In this document: in pieces, positions 23,836-33,181 of the stretch
Numbering within the stretch: position 1 is the first letter of the stretch
How the letters are laid out: each line of letters opens with the position of its first letter
Program-made: the position numbers and the translations under genes
Notes under the pieces: generated by a model
The model's input: only the letters and a program-made list of their open reading frames with translations
Database searches by the model: none
What the model was told of the DNA's origin: nothing
Assembly: GCA_964632205.1 (NCBI GenBank)
Contig: CAZWBE010000003.1
Span: 1-64,000 of the forward strand
DNA: 64,000 nucleotides
Direction: 5' to 3'
Source: CALLVF01 sp964632205
Lineage (GTDB): Bacteria; Patescibacteriota; Microgenomatia; UBA1406; GWC2-37-13

Positions 23836-25116
23836 ATGTTAAATGTTAATAAAATTAAAAAAGACTTTCCTATTTTCAAATTTCACCCGCAATTGGTTTA
23901 TCTTGATTCAGCAGCCATGTCACTTAAACCAAAAGTAGTAATGGAAGCCATGGATGATTATTATTTAAACTACAGCGCTAATGTTTTCCGGGGAATTTAT
24001 CGTTTATCCGAGAAAGCCACAGAAGAATATGAGTTGGCGAGAAAAAAAATCAGTCAATTTATTAATGCTACAACAGATAAAGAAATTATTTTCGTTCGCA
24101 ACACAACTGAAGCGATTAATTTAATTGCTTATGCCTGGGGAAGGTTAAATATAAGGAAAGGAGATGAAATTGTGATGACAATAATGGAGCATCATTCCAA
24201 TTTTATTCCCTGGCAGATGTTGGCAGGTGAATTGGGGGCGAAGCTTAAAATCATTGACATCACTGATGATGGTTATTTAGATTTAGGTTTGGGGGATGAT
24301 GAATCTCAGATATCAAATATTAAAGAGAGTAAGAAAAACATAAAAATTACTCTTGATGGTATTATCACAAAAAAGACAAAAATATTAACTTTAACTTATG
24401 TTTCTAATGTTTTGGGAACCATTAATCCCGTAAAAGAAATAATTACCGCGGCAAAAAAAATTAATCCGAAAATTATTGTCATTATTGATGCTGCCCAGGC
24501 AATTCCCCATTTGAAAGTCGATGTTAAAGATTTAAACTGCGATTTTTTGGCTTTTTCTGGACAAAAAATGTTGGGACCAACAGGAGTGGGAGTGCTATGG
24601 GCAAAAATTGATCATTTGAAAAAAATGTCGCCATTTTTAGTCGGAGGAGAAACGATTAGGGAAGTTCATCTTGATAAAACGATTTTTACCGAACCACCTC
24701 ATAAATTTGAAGCCGGTACACCTAATATTGCCGGTGTTATTGGTTTGGGAGCAGCGGTTGATTATTTAAATAAAATTGGAATTGATAAGATTCGAAGTCA
24801 CGAAGAAGCGCTTACTCGATATGCTTTAATTAGCTTAAGAGAGTTTAAAGATTTAATTGTTTATGGTCCGAAAGAGGTAAATAATCGGGCTGGCGTTTTA
24901 ACTTTTAATCTGACAGGAATTCATCCTCATGATGTGGCGGCTATTTTAGATGAAGCAAAAATTTGTGTTCGTTCCGGTCATCACTGCACTATGCCACTTC
25001 ATACGAAACTGGGTTTAAACGCGTCAGTGAGGGTGTCATTTTATCTTTACAATACAAAAGAGGATGTCGATCGACTAATTGACGGTTTGTTAAAAGTAAA
25101 AAAAATTTTTAAATAG
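23836..25116 (+). CDS. sufS: Cysteine desulfurase SufS
   Basis: PLP enzyme that takes sulfur from cysteine for cluster assembly. About 426 aa. The ATG at 23836 was chosen: GGAG lies 12 nt upstream and the frame's earlier TTG would add a tail the family lacks. Seen: YLDSAAMSLKP, IMEHHSNFIPWQ, IDAAQAIPH, the PLP lysine in FSGQKMLGPTGVGVLW, and the active Cys in RSGHHCTMPLH. An insert SQISNIKESKKNIKI near residue 160 looks like the dispersed repeat. The next gene starts at the last base of its stop. Confidence 0.96.
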   Translation: MLNVNKIKKDFPIFKFHPQLVYLDSAAMSLKPKVVMEAMDDYYLNYSANVFRGIYRLSEKATEEYELARKKISQFINATTDKEIIFVRNTTEAINLIAYAWGRLNIRKGDEIVMTIMEHHSNFIPWQMLAGELGAKLKIIDITDDGYLDLGLGDDESQISNIKESKKNIKITLDGIITKKTKILTLTYVSNVLGTINPVKEIITAAKKINPKIIVIIDAAQAIPHLKVDVKDLNCDFLAFSGQKMLGPTGVGVLWAKIDHLKKMSPFLVGGETIREVHLDKTIFTEPPHKFEAGTPNIAGVIGLGAAVDYLNKIGIDKIRSHEEALTRYALISLREFKDLIVYGPKEVNNRAGVLTFNLTGIHPHDVAAILDEAKICVRSGHHCTMPLHTKLGLNASVRVSFYLYNTKEDVDRLIDGLLKVKKIFK

Positions 25117-25469
25117 TGTCAATCTATCAAGAAATTATTCTTGAACATCATCGTCATCCTAAAAACTATGGACAAGTAAAGCAACCCAGTGGGAGAGTAG
25201 AACTTTTTAATCCTTTATGTGGTGATAAGATAGAGATGACGGTTAGATTAGTTAGTAATAAGATAGCGGAAATAAAATTTCGCGGTCAGGGTTGCGCTAT
25301 TTCCCAAGCGGCTGCCTCGCTTTTGACAGAATTTGCCAAAGGAAAAACAAAAGAAGAATTGAAAAAATTGGATAAAGAGTTTATGATTAAATTATTAAGA
25401 GTGAATTTGGGTCCAAATAGAATTAAATGTGCTCTTTTGCCACTTGAAGCCTTGCATAAACTTTTATAG
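25116..25469 (+). CDS. sufU: SufU/IscU-like sulfur acceptor
   Basis: 117 aa starting at GTG 25116, which shares one base with the sufS stop. The three cysteine sites of the family are present: NPLCGDKIEM, GQGCAISQAAASLL and RIKCALLPLEAL. It lacks the longer insert of Firmicutes SufU, so it is slightly short. It receives persulfide sulfur from SufS and hands it to SufBCD. Confidence 0.92.
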   Translation: MSIYQEIILEHHRHPKNYGQVKQPSGRVELFNPLCGDKIEMTVRLVSNKIAEIKFRGQGCAISQAAASLLTEFAKGKTKEELKKLDKEFMIKLLRVNLGPNRIKCALLPLEALHKLL

Positions 25470-25508
25470 CTATTTAGTTTTACTAGTTATAAATTTATTA
25501 CTAACATT

Positions 25509-25784
25509 ATGGATAATCAAAAACTAAAAGATCAACAAAAACCATCAGGTCCAGTAAATATTAGAAGCCTTAAGGTATGGGTGGATCGAAACCTTTGTAT
25601 TGGTGCCGCCACTTGCGTGGCGGTCGCCCCTAAAACTTTTCTTTTAGATTCAGAGGCAAAGGCAATTATCCTTGATTCAGCTGAGCAAGACAGTAATGAA
25701 ACAATTATTGATGCGGCCAAAGCTTGTCCAGTAGCGGCAATCTTCATTGAAGATGAAAACGGAAAAAGAATTTTTCCCAAATAA
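25509..25784 (+). CDS. Single-cluster ferredoxin, CxxAxxC type
   Basis: 91 aa. Cys30, Cys36 and Cys73-Pro are present, but the middle cysteine of the usual CxxCxxC is Ala33 (CIGAATC). The pattern CIGAxxC...CP is that of actinobacterial ferredoxins that carry a 3Fe-4S cluster. It lies between the suf genes and the oxidoreductase and is the natural electron acceptor for the latter. Residues 1-20 are a Lys/Gln-rich extension. Cluster type is inferred from the motif. Confidence 0.88.
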   Translation: MDNQKLKDQQKPSGPVNIRSLKVWVDRNLCIGAATCVAVAPKTFLLDSEAKAIILDSAEQDSNETIIDAAKACPVAAIFIEDENGKRIFPK

Positions 25785-25811
25785 ATTTTCTAAAACTTTA
25801 TTAAATTAACA

Positions 25812-27548
25812 ATGATTGATTTTACTTTTAAAATAGGTGGAGAAGCAGGTTTTGGTATTGCCACCTCAGGTTTAGTTTTTTCCAAAGTGGCCGCCCGATT
25901 GGGTTATCATATTTTTGATTATCTTGAATATCCTTCTTTGATTCGGGGAGGCCATAATGCTTTTGAATGTCGGGTAGCTGATTTTCCTGTCAGTTTTTTA
26001 AGACCAGAAATTGATCTTCTTATTTGTCTTAACAAAGAAACTTTTGATAAGCATCAATTTCGATTAACCAAAAATAGCTTTGTGATTTACGATAATGAAG
26101 AATTTGAGATCGAAGGAGATTTTATAGGGATAAAAATTCCCTTTGAGAAGATTGTTAGCCAATTGAAAGGTCAAACGGTAATGAAAAACACCATTGCCTT
26201 AGGTGCCTCACTGGCAATTTTAGGGGGAAAAATTGATTCATTGGAAAAAATTATTGAAGAACAGTTCAAAAAAAAAGGAGAAAAGGTGATTAACTTTAAT
26301 AAACAATTTGCTCAAGCTGGTTATGATTTGGTGATAAAAAATTATTCGCATCTGGTTAGATCATTTCTTGGTCAAAAAGAATCAGGACAAAAGTTAGTAA
26401 TAAGCGGTAATGACGCTTTTTCTCTTGCGTCGGTTATAGCTGATTGCCGGCTTTACTGTGCTTATCCAATGACGCCTTCTTCTTCGGTTTTAGCTACTCT
26501 GGCTGCTTGGCAAGAAAAAGTCGGCATTATTGTCAGACACCCTGAGGATGAAATTTCTGTTATTCACACCGCTTTAGGGGCTTCTTTTGCTGGTGTGAGA
26601 GCAGCGGTGGGCACCTCAGGTGGAGGTTTTGCTTTGATGACTGAGGCGATTTCTTTTGCCGGAATAGCCGAGATACCGATAGTAATTTTTTTAGCTCAAC
26701 GGCCAGGACCAGCCACTGGTATGCCGACTTGGACAGAACAGGGAGATTTGCTTTTTGCGGTTCATTCGGGACATGGTGAATTTCCCAAAATTGTTTTAGC
26801 CCCCGGTGATCAAGAGGAAATGTTGTCGCTTACTTTAAAAGCGTATAATCTAGCTGATATTTATCAAACGCCGGTGATTGTCTTAAGCGATATGTTTTTA
26901 TCAGAATCACATAAAAGTGTCGAAAAAGAGTTTGTTGATAATTTAGTTAGATCTTATAGGCTGGAAAGGGGAAAGATTATTGATCGGGGTCAAATAACGA
27001 ACTTTCAAGATCAACGATATTTAAGATATCAAATTACAGAAGATGGTATATCAGCAAGGATGTTACCAGGCATACCAGGATATTTTTATCAGGCAAACTC
27101 CTATGAGCATCTAGAAGATGGTCATACAACTGAGGAATCTCAACCAAGAAAAGAACAAGTCGAAAAAAGAAGGAGAAAAATAATAACCTATTTAAAAAAC
27201 CACTTTCAACCAGCTAGTATTTATGGTGAGATTGAGAAATCACAGATAATTTTTGTTTCTTGGGGATCGACTAAAGGAGCAATTTTAGAGACGCAAAAAA
27301 TTTTAGCCGATAAAGGCATTCTAACTACTTTTATCCATTTTACCCATCTTTATCCTTTAGCAAAAGAAATAATTGCCCCATTATTTATTACCGGAAAAAG
27401 GTATATTTTGGTTGAAAATAACTCTTTCGGTCAATTTGGTAAATTGTTATTACAAGAGACAGGAGTGGAAATTAAAGAGAAGATATTAAAATATGATGGG
27501 CGGCCGATTTGGCCTAAAGATATAATTAGCTATGTAAACAGTCATTAG
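25812..27548 (+). CDS. 2-oxoacid:ferredoxin oxidoreductase, fused gamma-alpha subunit
   Basis: 578 aa. Residues 1-185 are the gamma domain (FKIGGEAGFGIATSGLVFSKVAARLGYHIFDYLEYPSLIRGGHN). The pyrimidine-binding alpha domain follows: NDAFSLASVIADCRLYCAYPMTPSSSVL, RHPEDEISVIHTALGASFAGVRAAVGTSGGGFALMTEA, TGMPTWTEQGDL. The C-terminal domain II includes VSWGSTKGAI and VENNSFGQFGKLL. This is the two-subunit KorAB type. It decarboxylates a 2-oxoacid (2-oxoglutarate or pyruvate; the choice cannot be made from sequence) to an acyl-CoA and reduces ferredoxin. The beta subunit is next. Confidence 0.93.
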   Translation: MIDFTFKIGGEAGFGIATSGLVFSKVAARLGYHIFDYLEYPSLIRGGHNAFECRVADFPVSFLRPEIDLLICLNKETFDKHQFRLTKNSFVIYDNEEFEIEGDFIGIKIPFEKIVSQLKGQTVMKNTIALGASLAILGGKIDSLEKIIEEQFKKKGEKVINFNKQFAQAGYDLVIKNYSHLVRSFLGQKESGQKLVISGNDAFSLASVIADCRLYCAYPMTPSSSVLATLAAWQEKVGIIVRHPEDEISVIHTALGASFAGVRAAVGTSGGGFALMTEAISFAGIAEIPIVIFLAQRPGPATGMPTWTEQGDLLFAVHSGHGEFPKIVLAPGDQEEMLSLTLKAYNLADIYQTPVIVLSDMFLSESHKSVEKEFVDNLVRSYRLERGKIIDRGQITNFQDQRYLRYQITEDGISARMLPGIPGYFYQANSYEHLEDGHTTEESQPRKEQVEKRRRKIITYLKNHFQPASIYGEIEKSQIIFVSWGSTKGAILETQKILADKGILTTFIHFTHLYPLAKEIIAPLFITGKRYILVENNSFGQFGKLLLQETGVEIKEKILKYDGRPIWPKDIISYVNSH

Positions 27549-27592
27549 TTACTAGTTTTTAAGATCAATTTTTAAGATTAAAGTTATTTTGT

Positions 27593-28435
27593 ATGGATGA
27601 TTTTACCGGCTATAAACCAACTTGGTGTCCTGGTTGTGGTAATTGGGGGATTGGAGCAGCATTGAAATCTGCCTTTACCCAATTAGGTTTTAATCCGTCA
27701 AGAGTAGTGGTTATTTTTGGCATTGGTTGCTCAGGTAATATGAATGATTTTCTCAATGCTTATGCGATACATTCACTTCATGGTCGAGCTATTCCTAACG
27801 CTATTGGTGTTAAATTAGCCAATCATAAATTACCAGTGGTGGCTGTCGTAGGGGATGGTGATTGTTATGGGGAGGGGGGGAATCATCTTATCCATGCAGC
27901 TCGCGGTAATCACGATATTACTGTGATTGTTCATGATAATGGAGTTTATGGTTTAACAACCGGGCAAGTAGCCCCAACTGCTCCTAAAGGATTTAAATCA
28001 AAATCAACCCCTTCTGGGATTATTGAGAATTCTATTAATCCTTTGGCTTTAGCATTAACTCAGGGGGCAACTTTTGTGGCACAAACATTTGCTGGAGAGA
28101 CTGCTCACATGATTGAGATTATAAAACAAGGAATTGTTCATAAAGGCTTTTCTCTCATTAATATTTTGCAACCATGCGTTACTTTTAATAAATTTAATAC
28201 TTATCAATATTATAAAGAACACAGTTATAAGCTTCCTTTTGATTATCAGAAGGATAATTATCAATTAGCTCTCCAAAAGACAACTGAGTTGTTTGAGGAA
28301 AAATTTCCGTTGGGAGTGTTATATCAGGTTGAAAAGCCGACATACACTGAACACCTGCCTCAGTTATCTGAAAAACCATTAATCGAAAAAGAGAGGTTTA
28401 CTAATTTTCAATCAGTGGTTGATGATTTTATTTGA
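27593..28435 (+). CDS. 2-oxoacid:ferredoxin oxidoreductase, beta subunit
   Basis: 280 aa, carrying thiamine diphosphate and the cluster ligands. Seen: TWCPGCGNWGIG, FGIGCSGNM, and the TPP/Mg motif GDGDCYGEGGNHLIHAARGNHDITVIVHDN followed by YGLTTGQVAPTAPKG, which is typical of KorB/PorB. The Cys of WCPGCG and a later QPCVTFN are the usual [4Fe-4S] ligands. It forms one complex with the preceding subunit. Confidence 0.94.
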   Translation: MDDFTGYKPTWCPGCGNWGIGAALKSAFTQLGFNPSRVVVIFGIGCSGNMNDFLNAYAIHSLHGRAIPNAIGVKLANHKLPVVAVVGDGDCYGEGGNHLIHAARGNHDITVIVHDNGVYGLTTGQVAPTAPKGFKSKSTPSGIIENSINPLALALTQGATFVAQTFAGETAHMIEIIKQGIVHKGFSLINILQPCVTFNKFNTYQYYKEHSYKLPFDYQKDNYQLALQKTTELFEEKFPLGVLYQVEKPTYTEHLPQLSEKPLIEKERFTNFQSVVDDFI

Positions 28436-28504
28436 ACGATTTTAAATATTTATATGGTTAGTAAAACCTAATGATAATATAAGCATATGGCACTTTTTTC
28501 TGGG

Positions 28505-28538
28505 TTGACAATTAGCAATTAATATGTTATACTGCTAA
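28505..28538 (+). promoter_or_regulatory. lon promoter with TTAGCA-N15-TGCTAA inverted repeat
   Basis: Perfect -35 TTGACA (28505-28510), 17-nt spacer, TATACT (28528-28533) with TG one base before it (extended -10). The ATG is only 10 nt further, so the leader is 0-4 nt. TTAGCA (28512-28517) and TGCTAA (28533-28538) form an inverted repeat straddling the -10. Their 15-nt spacing equals that between the outer half-sites of the HrcA element CIRCE (TTAGCACTC-N9-GAGTGCTAA), though the inner CTC/GAG is not kept. Confidence 0.75.
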
Positions 28539-28543
28539 AAAAT

Positions 28544-31009
28544 ATGCCATTTTTAATCGGAGCCTCAGAAAAGTTAATTTATCCCGTAGCCGCTGTTCGT
28601 GATGGAATTGTTTTTCCAAACACGGATAATTTTTTAGTCTTTGGTCGTCCTAAAAGTGTGGCGGCAATTAATGCCGCTCTTAGAAAAGATAAAAAGATTG
28701 TTTTAATTTTACAAAAGAAATTAAATTTGGACAATCCTAAAAAAGAAGATTTATATCAAATAGGAGTTTTAGTTAACATTGAGAAAACGAGTTTTGGTGA
28801 GAGAGGAGAAATAAACGCTTTAGTGAAGGGTTTGGAAAAAGTAAAAATTATTGAATTTACTCAGGAAAGTGATTATTTTGAGGCAAAAATAGAGGTAGTT
28901 ATTGACAAATTAGAGGAAGATGAGGAAGTTCAGGCGATGGTTCGTTATATCACCAATCAAATAAAAAAGGCAATTAATTTGGGCAAGGCGGTTGATTTTA
29001 TTTTTTTAATGAACACCCTTAATTTTCCAAATCCCCGAGACTTTTCTAATCAGGTGGCAATGATTTTAGAATTAAAACCCGAAGAAAGACAGGATCTTCT
29101 TGAGATAAACAGTGTTAAGGAGCGATTAAAGAAAGAAATCGATTACATTAATCGTGAGGTTAAAATTTTAGAGATTGAATATAACCTTTCTTCTAAAACG
29201 CAAAAGAAATTTGAGCAGGGCATGAAAGAAACATTTTTGCGAGAAAAAATGAAAACAATTGAAGAAGAGTTAGGAGAAAAAGGTGAAGATCGTGAGATTG
29301 CTGAATATAGAGAGAAAATCAAAAAAGCTAAAATGCCTAAAGAAGTAGAAACAAAAGCATTCAAAGAGCTTAAGCGTTTATCGCAAATGTCTCAATTTAA
29401 TCCGGAATCATCATACATTCGTACCTATTTAGATTGGTTGGTGGAATTACCTTGGTCGCGCGTTTCTCCTAATGATGTTAATATTACTCAAGCGGAAAAG
29501 ATTCTTAATGAAGATCATTATGGGTTGAAAAAAATAAAAGAGCGGATTTTAGAGTATCTGGCGGTAATGGAACTTAAGAAAAGGAATATCAACCATCAAA
29601 TTTTCAGTAAAAAACAAGAGGGGGAAAGAAAAGCAGAACATCAGCCAACAATTTTGTGTTTTGTTGGTCCACCTGGCGTGGGAAAAACTTCTTTAGGAAA
29701 GTCAATCGCCCGAGCGCTGGGACGAAAATTTGTTAAAATATCACTGGGTGGAATTCGTGATGAGGCAGAGATCCGCGGGCATAGAAGGACATATGTTGGT
29801 GCTCTCCCTGGTCGGATTATTCAAGGGATTAAACAAGCAGGGACAAAAAACCCGGTTTTTATGTTAGATGAAATTGATAAGATTGGCCGAGATTATCGCG
29901 GTGATCCCTCGGCCGCTCTCCTTGAAGCTTTAGATCCAGAACAAAATCATTCTTTTTCTGATCATTATCTGGAGGTTAATTTTGATTTATCAGATGTTTT
30001 TTTTATCACTACCGCTAATATTCTAGACACGATACCAGATGCTCTCCTTGATAGGTTAGAAGTAATTCATTTTCCAGGCTATACTGAAGATGAAAAATTT
30101 CATATTGCAGCGAGTTATTTATTTCCAAAGCAAATAAAAGCCCATGGTTTATTAGAGAAAGAGACAAAAATTACCGACAATGCTTTACGAATGATTATCC
30201 GTCGTTATACTCGAGAAGCAGGTGTTCGTGAATTAGAAAGACAAATTGCTACCATTATGAGAAAAATTGCCCGAGATATTGTTGAAAAAAAAGTCACCGT
30301 CAAAACCATTGGTATTTCTGATCTCCATCGATATTTAGGTCCCTACAAATATTCATCAACCATGATTGAGGAAAAAGATAGAGTAGGGATTGCGACTGGT
30401 TTAGCTTGGACTCAGGCCGGTGGTGACATTCTTTTTATCGAAGTAGCGGTGATGCCAGGTAAGGGTAACCTGACTTTAACTGGACACTTGGGTGAAGTCA
30501 TGAAAGAATCCTGTCAAGCAGCTTTATCCTATATCAGGTCTCGTTGGGAAAAATTTGGTTTAAATAAAAGTTTCTTTAACAATATTGACATTCATGTTCA
30601 TGTCCCTGAAGGAGCAGTTCCTAAAGATGGACCTTCCGCTGGCATTGCTATTACTACCGCCATGATTTCTGCTCTTACGAAAATTCCGGTGAAAAAAGAT
30701 GTAGGTATGACCGGAGAAATTACTCTTCGTGGTCGAGTGCTGGAAATTGGTGGAGTCAAGGAAAAGATAATCGCTGCTCATAGAGCCAACATTAAAAGTG
30801 TTATTTTACCAAAAGATAATAAGAAAGATCTAGAAGATATTCCTGCTTATGTTTTGAAAGATTTAAGGTTTATTTATGTTGATCATTTAGATGAAGTATT
30901 AAAAGTAGCATTATCATTTCCTAATAAAAAATTTCATTTTCCTACTACCTCTATCAAACAATTTGCCCAAATTAAAAGAGAAAATAATCATGAAAAAAGT
31001 CTAAATTAA
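28544..31009 (+). CDS. lon: ATP-dependent protease Lon
   Basis: AAA+ serine protease for damaged and regulatory proteins. 821 aa, full length. N-terminal substrate domain (YPVAAVRDGIVFPNTDNFLVFGR), coiled coil, Walker A GPPGVGKTS, Walker B VFMLDEIDKIG, GHRRTYVGALPGRI. Proteolytic Ser in PKDGPSAGIAITTAM and Lys in GGVKEKIIAAHRA. The ATG at 28544 is fixed by the promoter just upstream and lacks a Shine-Dalgarno. Its end overlaps the convergent FemAB gene by 9 nt. Confidence 0.97.
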   Translation: MPFLIGASEKLIYPVAAVRDGIVFPNTDNFLVFGRPKSVAAINAALRKDKKIVLILQKKLNLDNPKKEDLYQIGVLVNIEKTSFGERGEINALVKGLEKVKIIEFTQESDYFEAKIEVVIDKLEEDEEVQAMVRYITNQIKKAINLGKAVDFIFLMNTLNFPNPRDFSNQVAMILELKPEERQDLLEINSVKERLKKEIDYINREVKILEIEYNLSSKTQKKFEQGMKETFLREKMKTIEEELGEKGEDREIAEYREKIKKAKMPKEVETKAFKELKRLSQMSQFNPESSYIRTYLDWLVELPWSRVSPNDVNITQAEKILNEDHYGLKKIKERILEYLAVMELKKRNINHQIFSKKQEGERKAEHQPTILCFVGPPGVGKTSLGKSIARALGRKFVKISLGGIRDEAEIRGHRRTYVGALPGRIIQGIKQAGTKNPVFMLDEIDKIGRDYRGDPSAALLEALDPEQNHSFSDHYLEVNFDLSDVFFITTANILDTIPDALLDRLEVIHFPGYTEDEKFHIAASYLFPKQIKAHGLLEKETKITDNALRMIIRRYTREAGVRELERQIATIMRKIARDIVEKKVTVKTIGISDLHRYLGPYKYSSTMIEEKDRVGIATGLAWTQAGGDILFIEVAVMPGKGNLTLTGHLGEVMKESCQAALSYIRSRWEKFGLNKSFFNNIDIHVHVPEGAVPKDGPSAGIAITTAMISALTKIPVKKDVGMTGEITLRGRVLEIGGVKEKIIAAHRANIKSVILPKDNKKDLEDIPAYVLKDLRFIYVDHLDEVLKVALSFPNKKFHFPTTSIKQFAQIKRENNHEKSLN

Positions 31010-31987
31010 CCGCTTTATTACTAAGTAAATATTTCTTAAGGAATAGATAAAATTATAGAAATGATAGATACTTTTGTTAATAACTAAGTCATAACTTCCT
31101 GCCAATTCTACGTATCTTCCGCCGTAGCCTTGTTTGAATCTAGTAAAACCAGCCCAGGGATGGTTTTTTTTGTAGTTGGGGGGGAGACTTCCCCACATAT
31201 CGAACTTTTTTGCCCCCATTTTTTTTCCTAAGCGAATTGTTTCCCACATAAGGAGATTTGAAGCCATAAGATTCCTATGTAATAAAGACGTGCCTCCATA
31301 AGGATAATAAATAATTTTTTTAAAGTAAAAGAGTTCATAAGCGGCTAAGGGAATATTTTTATAAAAGGCGATTAAGATATAAGCGATATTTTTTTTTAAA
31401 TTATTCCACACAATTTGATGGTATCTTGGATTATGACCAAAATATTTTTGTCGTTTACAGGTTTCAAAATATAGTTGACAGAAAATTTTAAATCCTTCCT
31501 CATTATCCATTTTTTTGACAATGACACCCTTTTTTTTGGCGAGGCGGATATTGTATCGAGTTTTATGATGCATATTTTTTAAAAGTTCTTTTTCCGATTG
31601 AGTTAAATCTAATATTTGCGTCCATTGAGGAAATAAAGGGTGAGGGGATTTGATTAAAGTATCTGTTGTTTGAAATTTGAGATTTGATATTTTCTCATAA
31701 GGTTCAATTTTAATAAAAATTACTTTATTTTTTTGACCATAATTATAAAAAAAATCTAGAACTTCTTGGGAGGGGAAATTAGAGCGGGGAAGATAGCCAA
31801 TTTTAAAATTAGTAAGAGGAATTTTGTGAAATATAACCTGATAAACATCGTTTCCTGCAATTAATCGCAAAACCTCATTCCCCATTTCTTTTCGTGCCTC
31901 TCCCCATTCCCAGGATTGAAGAGGATGAATAGCTTTTTTATTCCACTCATTTTTATCAAAATCGGAATGAATGATGATAATACTCAT
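31001..31987 (-). CDS. FemAB/FemX-type peptidyltransferase (GNAT fold)
   Basis: 328 aa of the family that adds amino acids from aminoacyl-tRNA to lipid II or wall precursors. Seen: HPLQSWEWGEARKEMGNEVLRL at the start (family-typical WEWGE), LTQSEKELLKNMHHKTRYNIRLAKKKGV, YYPYGGTS, NLLMWETIRLGKKMGAKKFDMWG and WAGFTRFKQGYGGRYVELAGSYD. KISNLKFQTTDT near residue 105 resembles the dispersed repeat. It ends a minus-strand run of glycosyltransferase genes; a role in wall cross-bridge synthesis is inferred from the family. Confidence 0.88.
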   Translation of the reverse strand: MSIIIIHSDFDKNEWNKKAIHPLQSWEWGEARKEMGNEVLRLIAGNDVYQVIFHKIPLTNFKIGYLPRSNFPSQEVLDFFYNYGQKNKVIFIKIEPYEKISNLKFQTTDTLIKSPHPLFPQWTQILDLTQSEKELLKNMHHKTRYNIRLAKKKGVIVKKMDNEEGFKIFCQLYFETCKRQKYFGHNPRYHQIVWNNLKKNIAYILIAFYKNIPLAAYELFYFKKIIYYPYGGTSLLHRNLMASNLLMWETIRLGKKMGAKKFDMWGSLPPNYKKNHPWAGFTRFKQGYGGRYVELAGSYDLVINKSIYHFYNFIYSLRNIYLVIKRLI

Positions 31988-32010
31988 TGTAAGTATTTAT
32001 AGTGTTTATA

Positions 32011-33126
32011 TTAACTACTTATATTAACTGTTGATTTGATAACTCGCAATGTCTCTTGGCCGCATTTTTTCCAGGAAAATAATTTTACTCTCTTTTTTCC
32101 TTTTTTAATCAGTTCTTTTCTTAAGTTTTTATTTTCTGCTAAAAGTTTTATTTTTTCAAACAATTCATTAAAATTTTTAGGGTTGAAATAGAGGCAAGCA
32201 TCGCCACCAATTTCAGGGAGGCTGGAAGTAAACGAAGAGATTACCGGGCAGGCAAAACTCATTGCTTCCAATATTGGGATACCAAAACCCTCATATAAAG
32301 ATGGTAGTATAAAACAAAAAGCTTTTTGATAAAGAAAAATTAATTCCTCATCACTAATATAATCAGTAAATAAAACCTCATTATTTAAGCCCAATTTTTT
32401 TACCAAACGGAAGATATCTTGATACAACCAGCCTTTTTTTCCAACAATAACTAATTTAAAATTTTTGTTTAACCGCTTAAATAAGTGAAAGGCCTGAATT
32501 AAAACGGTTATATTTTTTCTTGGTTGAAGAGTGCCAACATATAAAATATAATTTTTTGCTTCTACGGGCCATTTTTTAATTTCTTTGAGGGTGAATTTTT
32601 TATGAGTAATTCTTTTTTCATAGCCATTGTAAATAACTTCAATTTTATTCTCTGGTACTTGGTAATATTTTATGATATCTTTTTTTGTTGTTTTTGACAC
32701 AGCGATAATTTTTTTGGCTTTGTTAATTGAGTATTTTGTCCATTGACGAAGTTTAATTAGGTCGGTTTTTAAGAAATCGTTAGGGAAAAAAATAAAAGAA
32801 AGGTCATGGATGGTGACAATGGTTGGGGCGGGGCAGAAACGGGGCGAATAGTGAGCGGGAGAAAAGAAAGCATCAACTCTTTTTTTTAGATAGAGATTAA
32901 ATGGTAAAAAAAATTGTGACCAGAAAAATTTTCCAGGAATAATTTCATATTTAAAATATTGATTTTCCTTTGGGAGAGTATCTATTGGTTTTTCTTTTAA
33001 GAAAATTTTAAATTGAAGACTCTGATTGGCCTGATTTTGAAAATATGTTAATAAGTTTAAAGTATAAACAGAAACTCCAACTTTGAGTTTAACATTGGCT
33101 TCATTGCCATCAATTCCGATGATCAT
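32011..33126 (-). CDS. Glycosyltransferase, GT4 family
   Basis: 371 aa, GT-B fold. Start MIIGIDGNEANVKLKVGVSVYTLNLL. The C-terminal nucleotide-sugar domain has YVGTLQPRKNITVLIQAF, the acidic EGFGIPILEAMSFACPVISS and LPEIGGDACLYFNP. Cytosolic, acting on a lipid-linked glycan. Donor and linkage cannot be told. Third of the GT4 enzymes in this operon. Confidence 0.9.
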   Translation of the reverse strand: MIIGIDGNEANVKLKVGVSVYTLNLLTYFQNQANQSLQFKIFLKEKPIDTLPKENQYFKYEIIPGKFFWSQFFLPFNLYLKKRVDAFFSPAHYSPRFCPAPTIVTIHDLSFIFFPNDFLKTDLIKLRQWTKYSINKAKKIIAVSKTTKKDIIKYYQVPENKIEVIYNGYEKRITHKKFTLKEIKKWPVEAKNYILYVGTLQPRKNITVLIQAFHLFKRLNKNFKLVIVGKKGWLYQDIFRLVKKLGLNNEVLFTDYISDEELIFLYQKAFCFILPSLYEGFGIPILEAMSFACPVISSFTSSLPEIGGDACLYFNPKNFNELFEKIKLLAENKNLRKELIKKGKKRVKLFSWKKCGQETLRVIKSTVNISS

Positions 33127-33181
33127 GTTTTAGAAAAATTATTTAATAAAAGGCCTATATAAGTTAATACAAAATCCCCTT

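Noticed and set aside
23810..23840. Internal promoter before sufS (TTGACA near 23806)
   Set aside because: No -10-like box lies 16-18 nt downstream, and the sequence is the coding end of sufD; GGAG there serves as Shine-Dalgarno.
24300..24340. Frameshift or insertion error in sufS
   Set aside because: The odd SQISNIKESKKNIKI stretch looked like an error, but the frame is open on both sides and the same kind of insert occurs in other genes.
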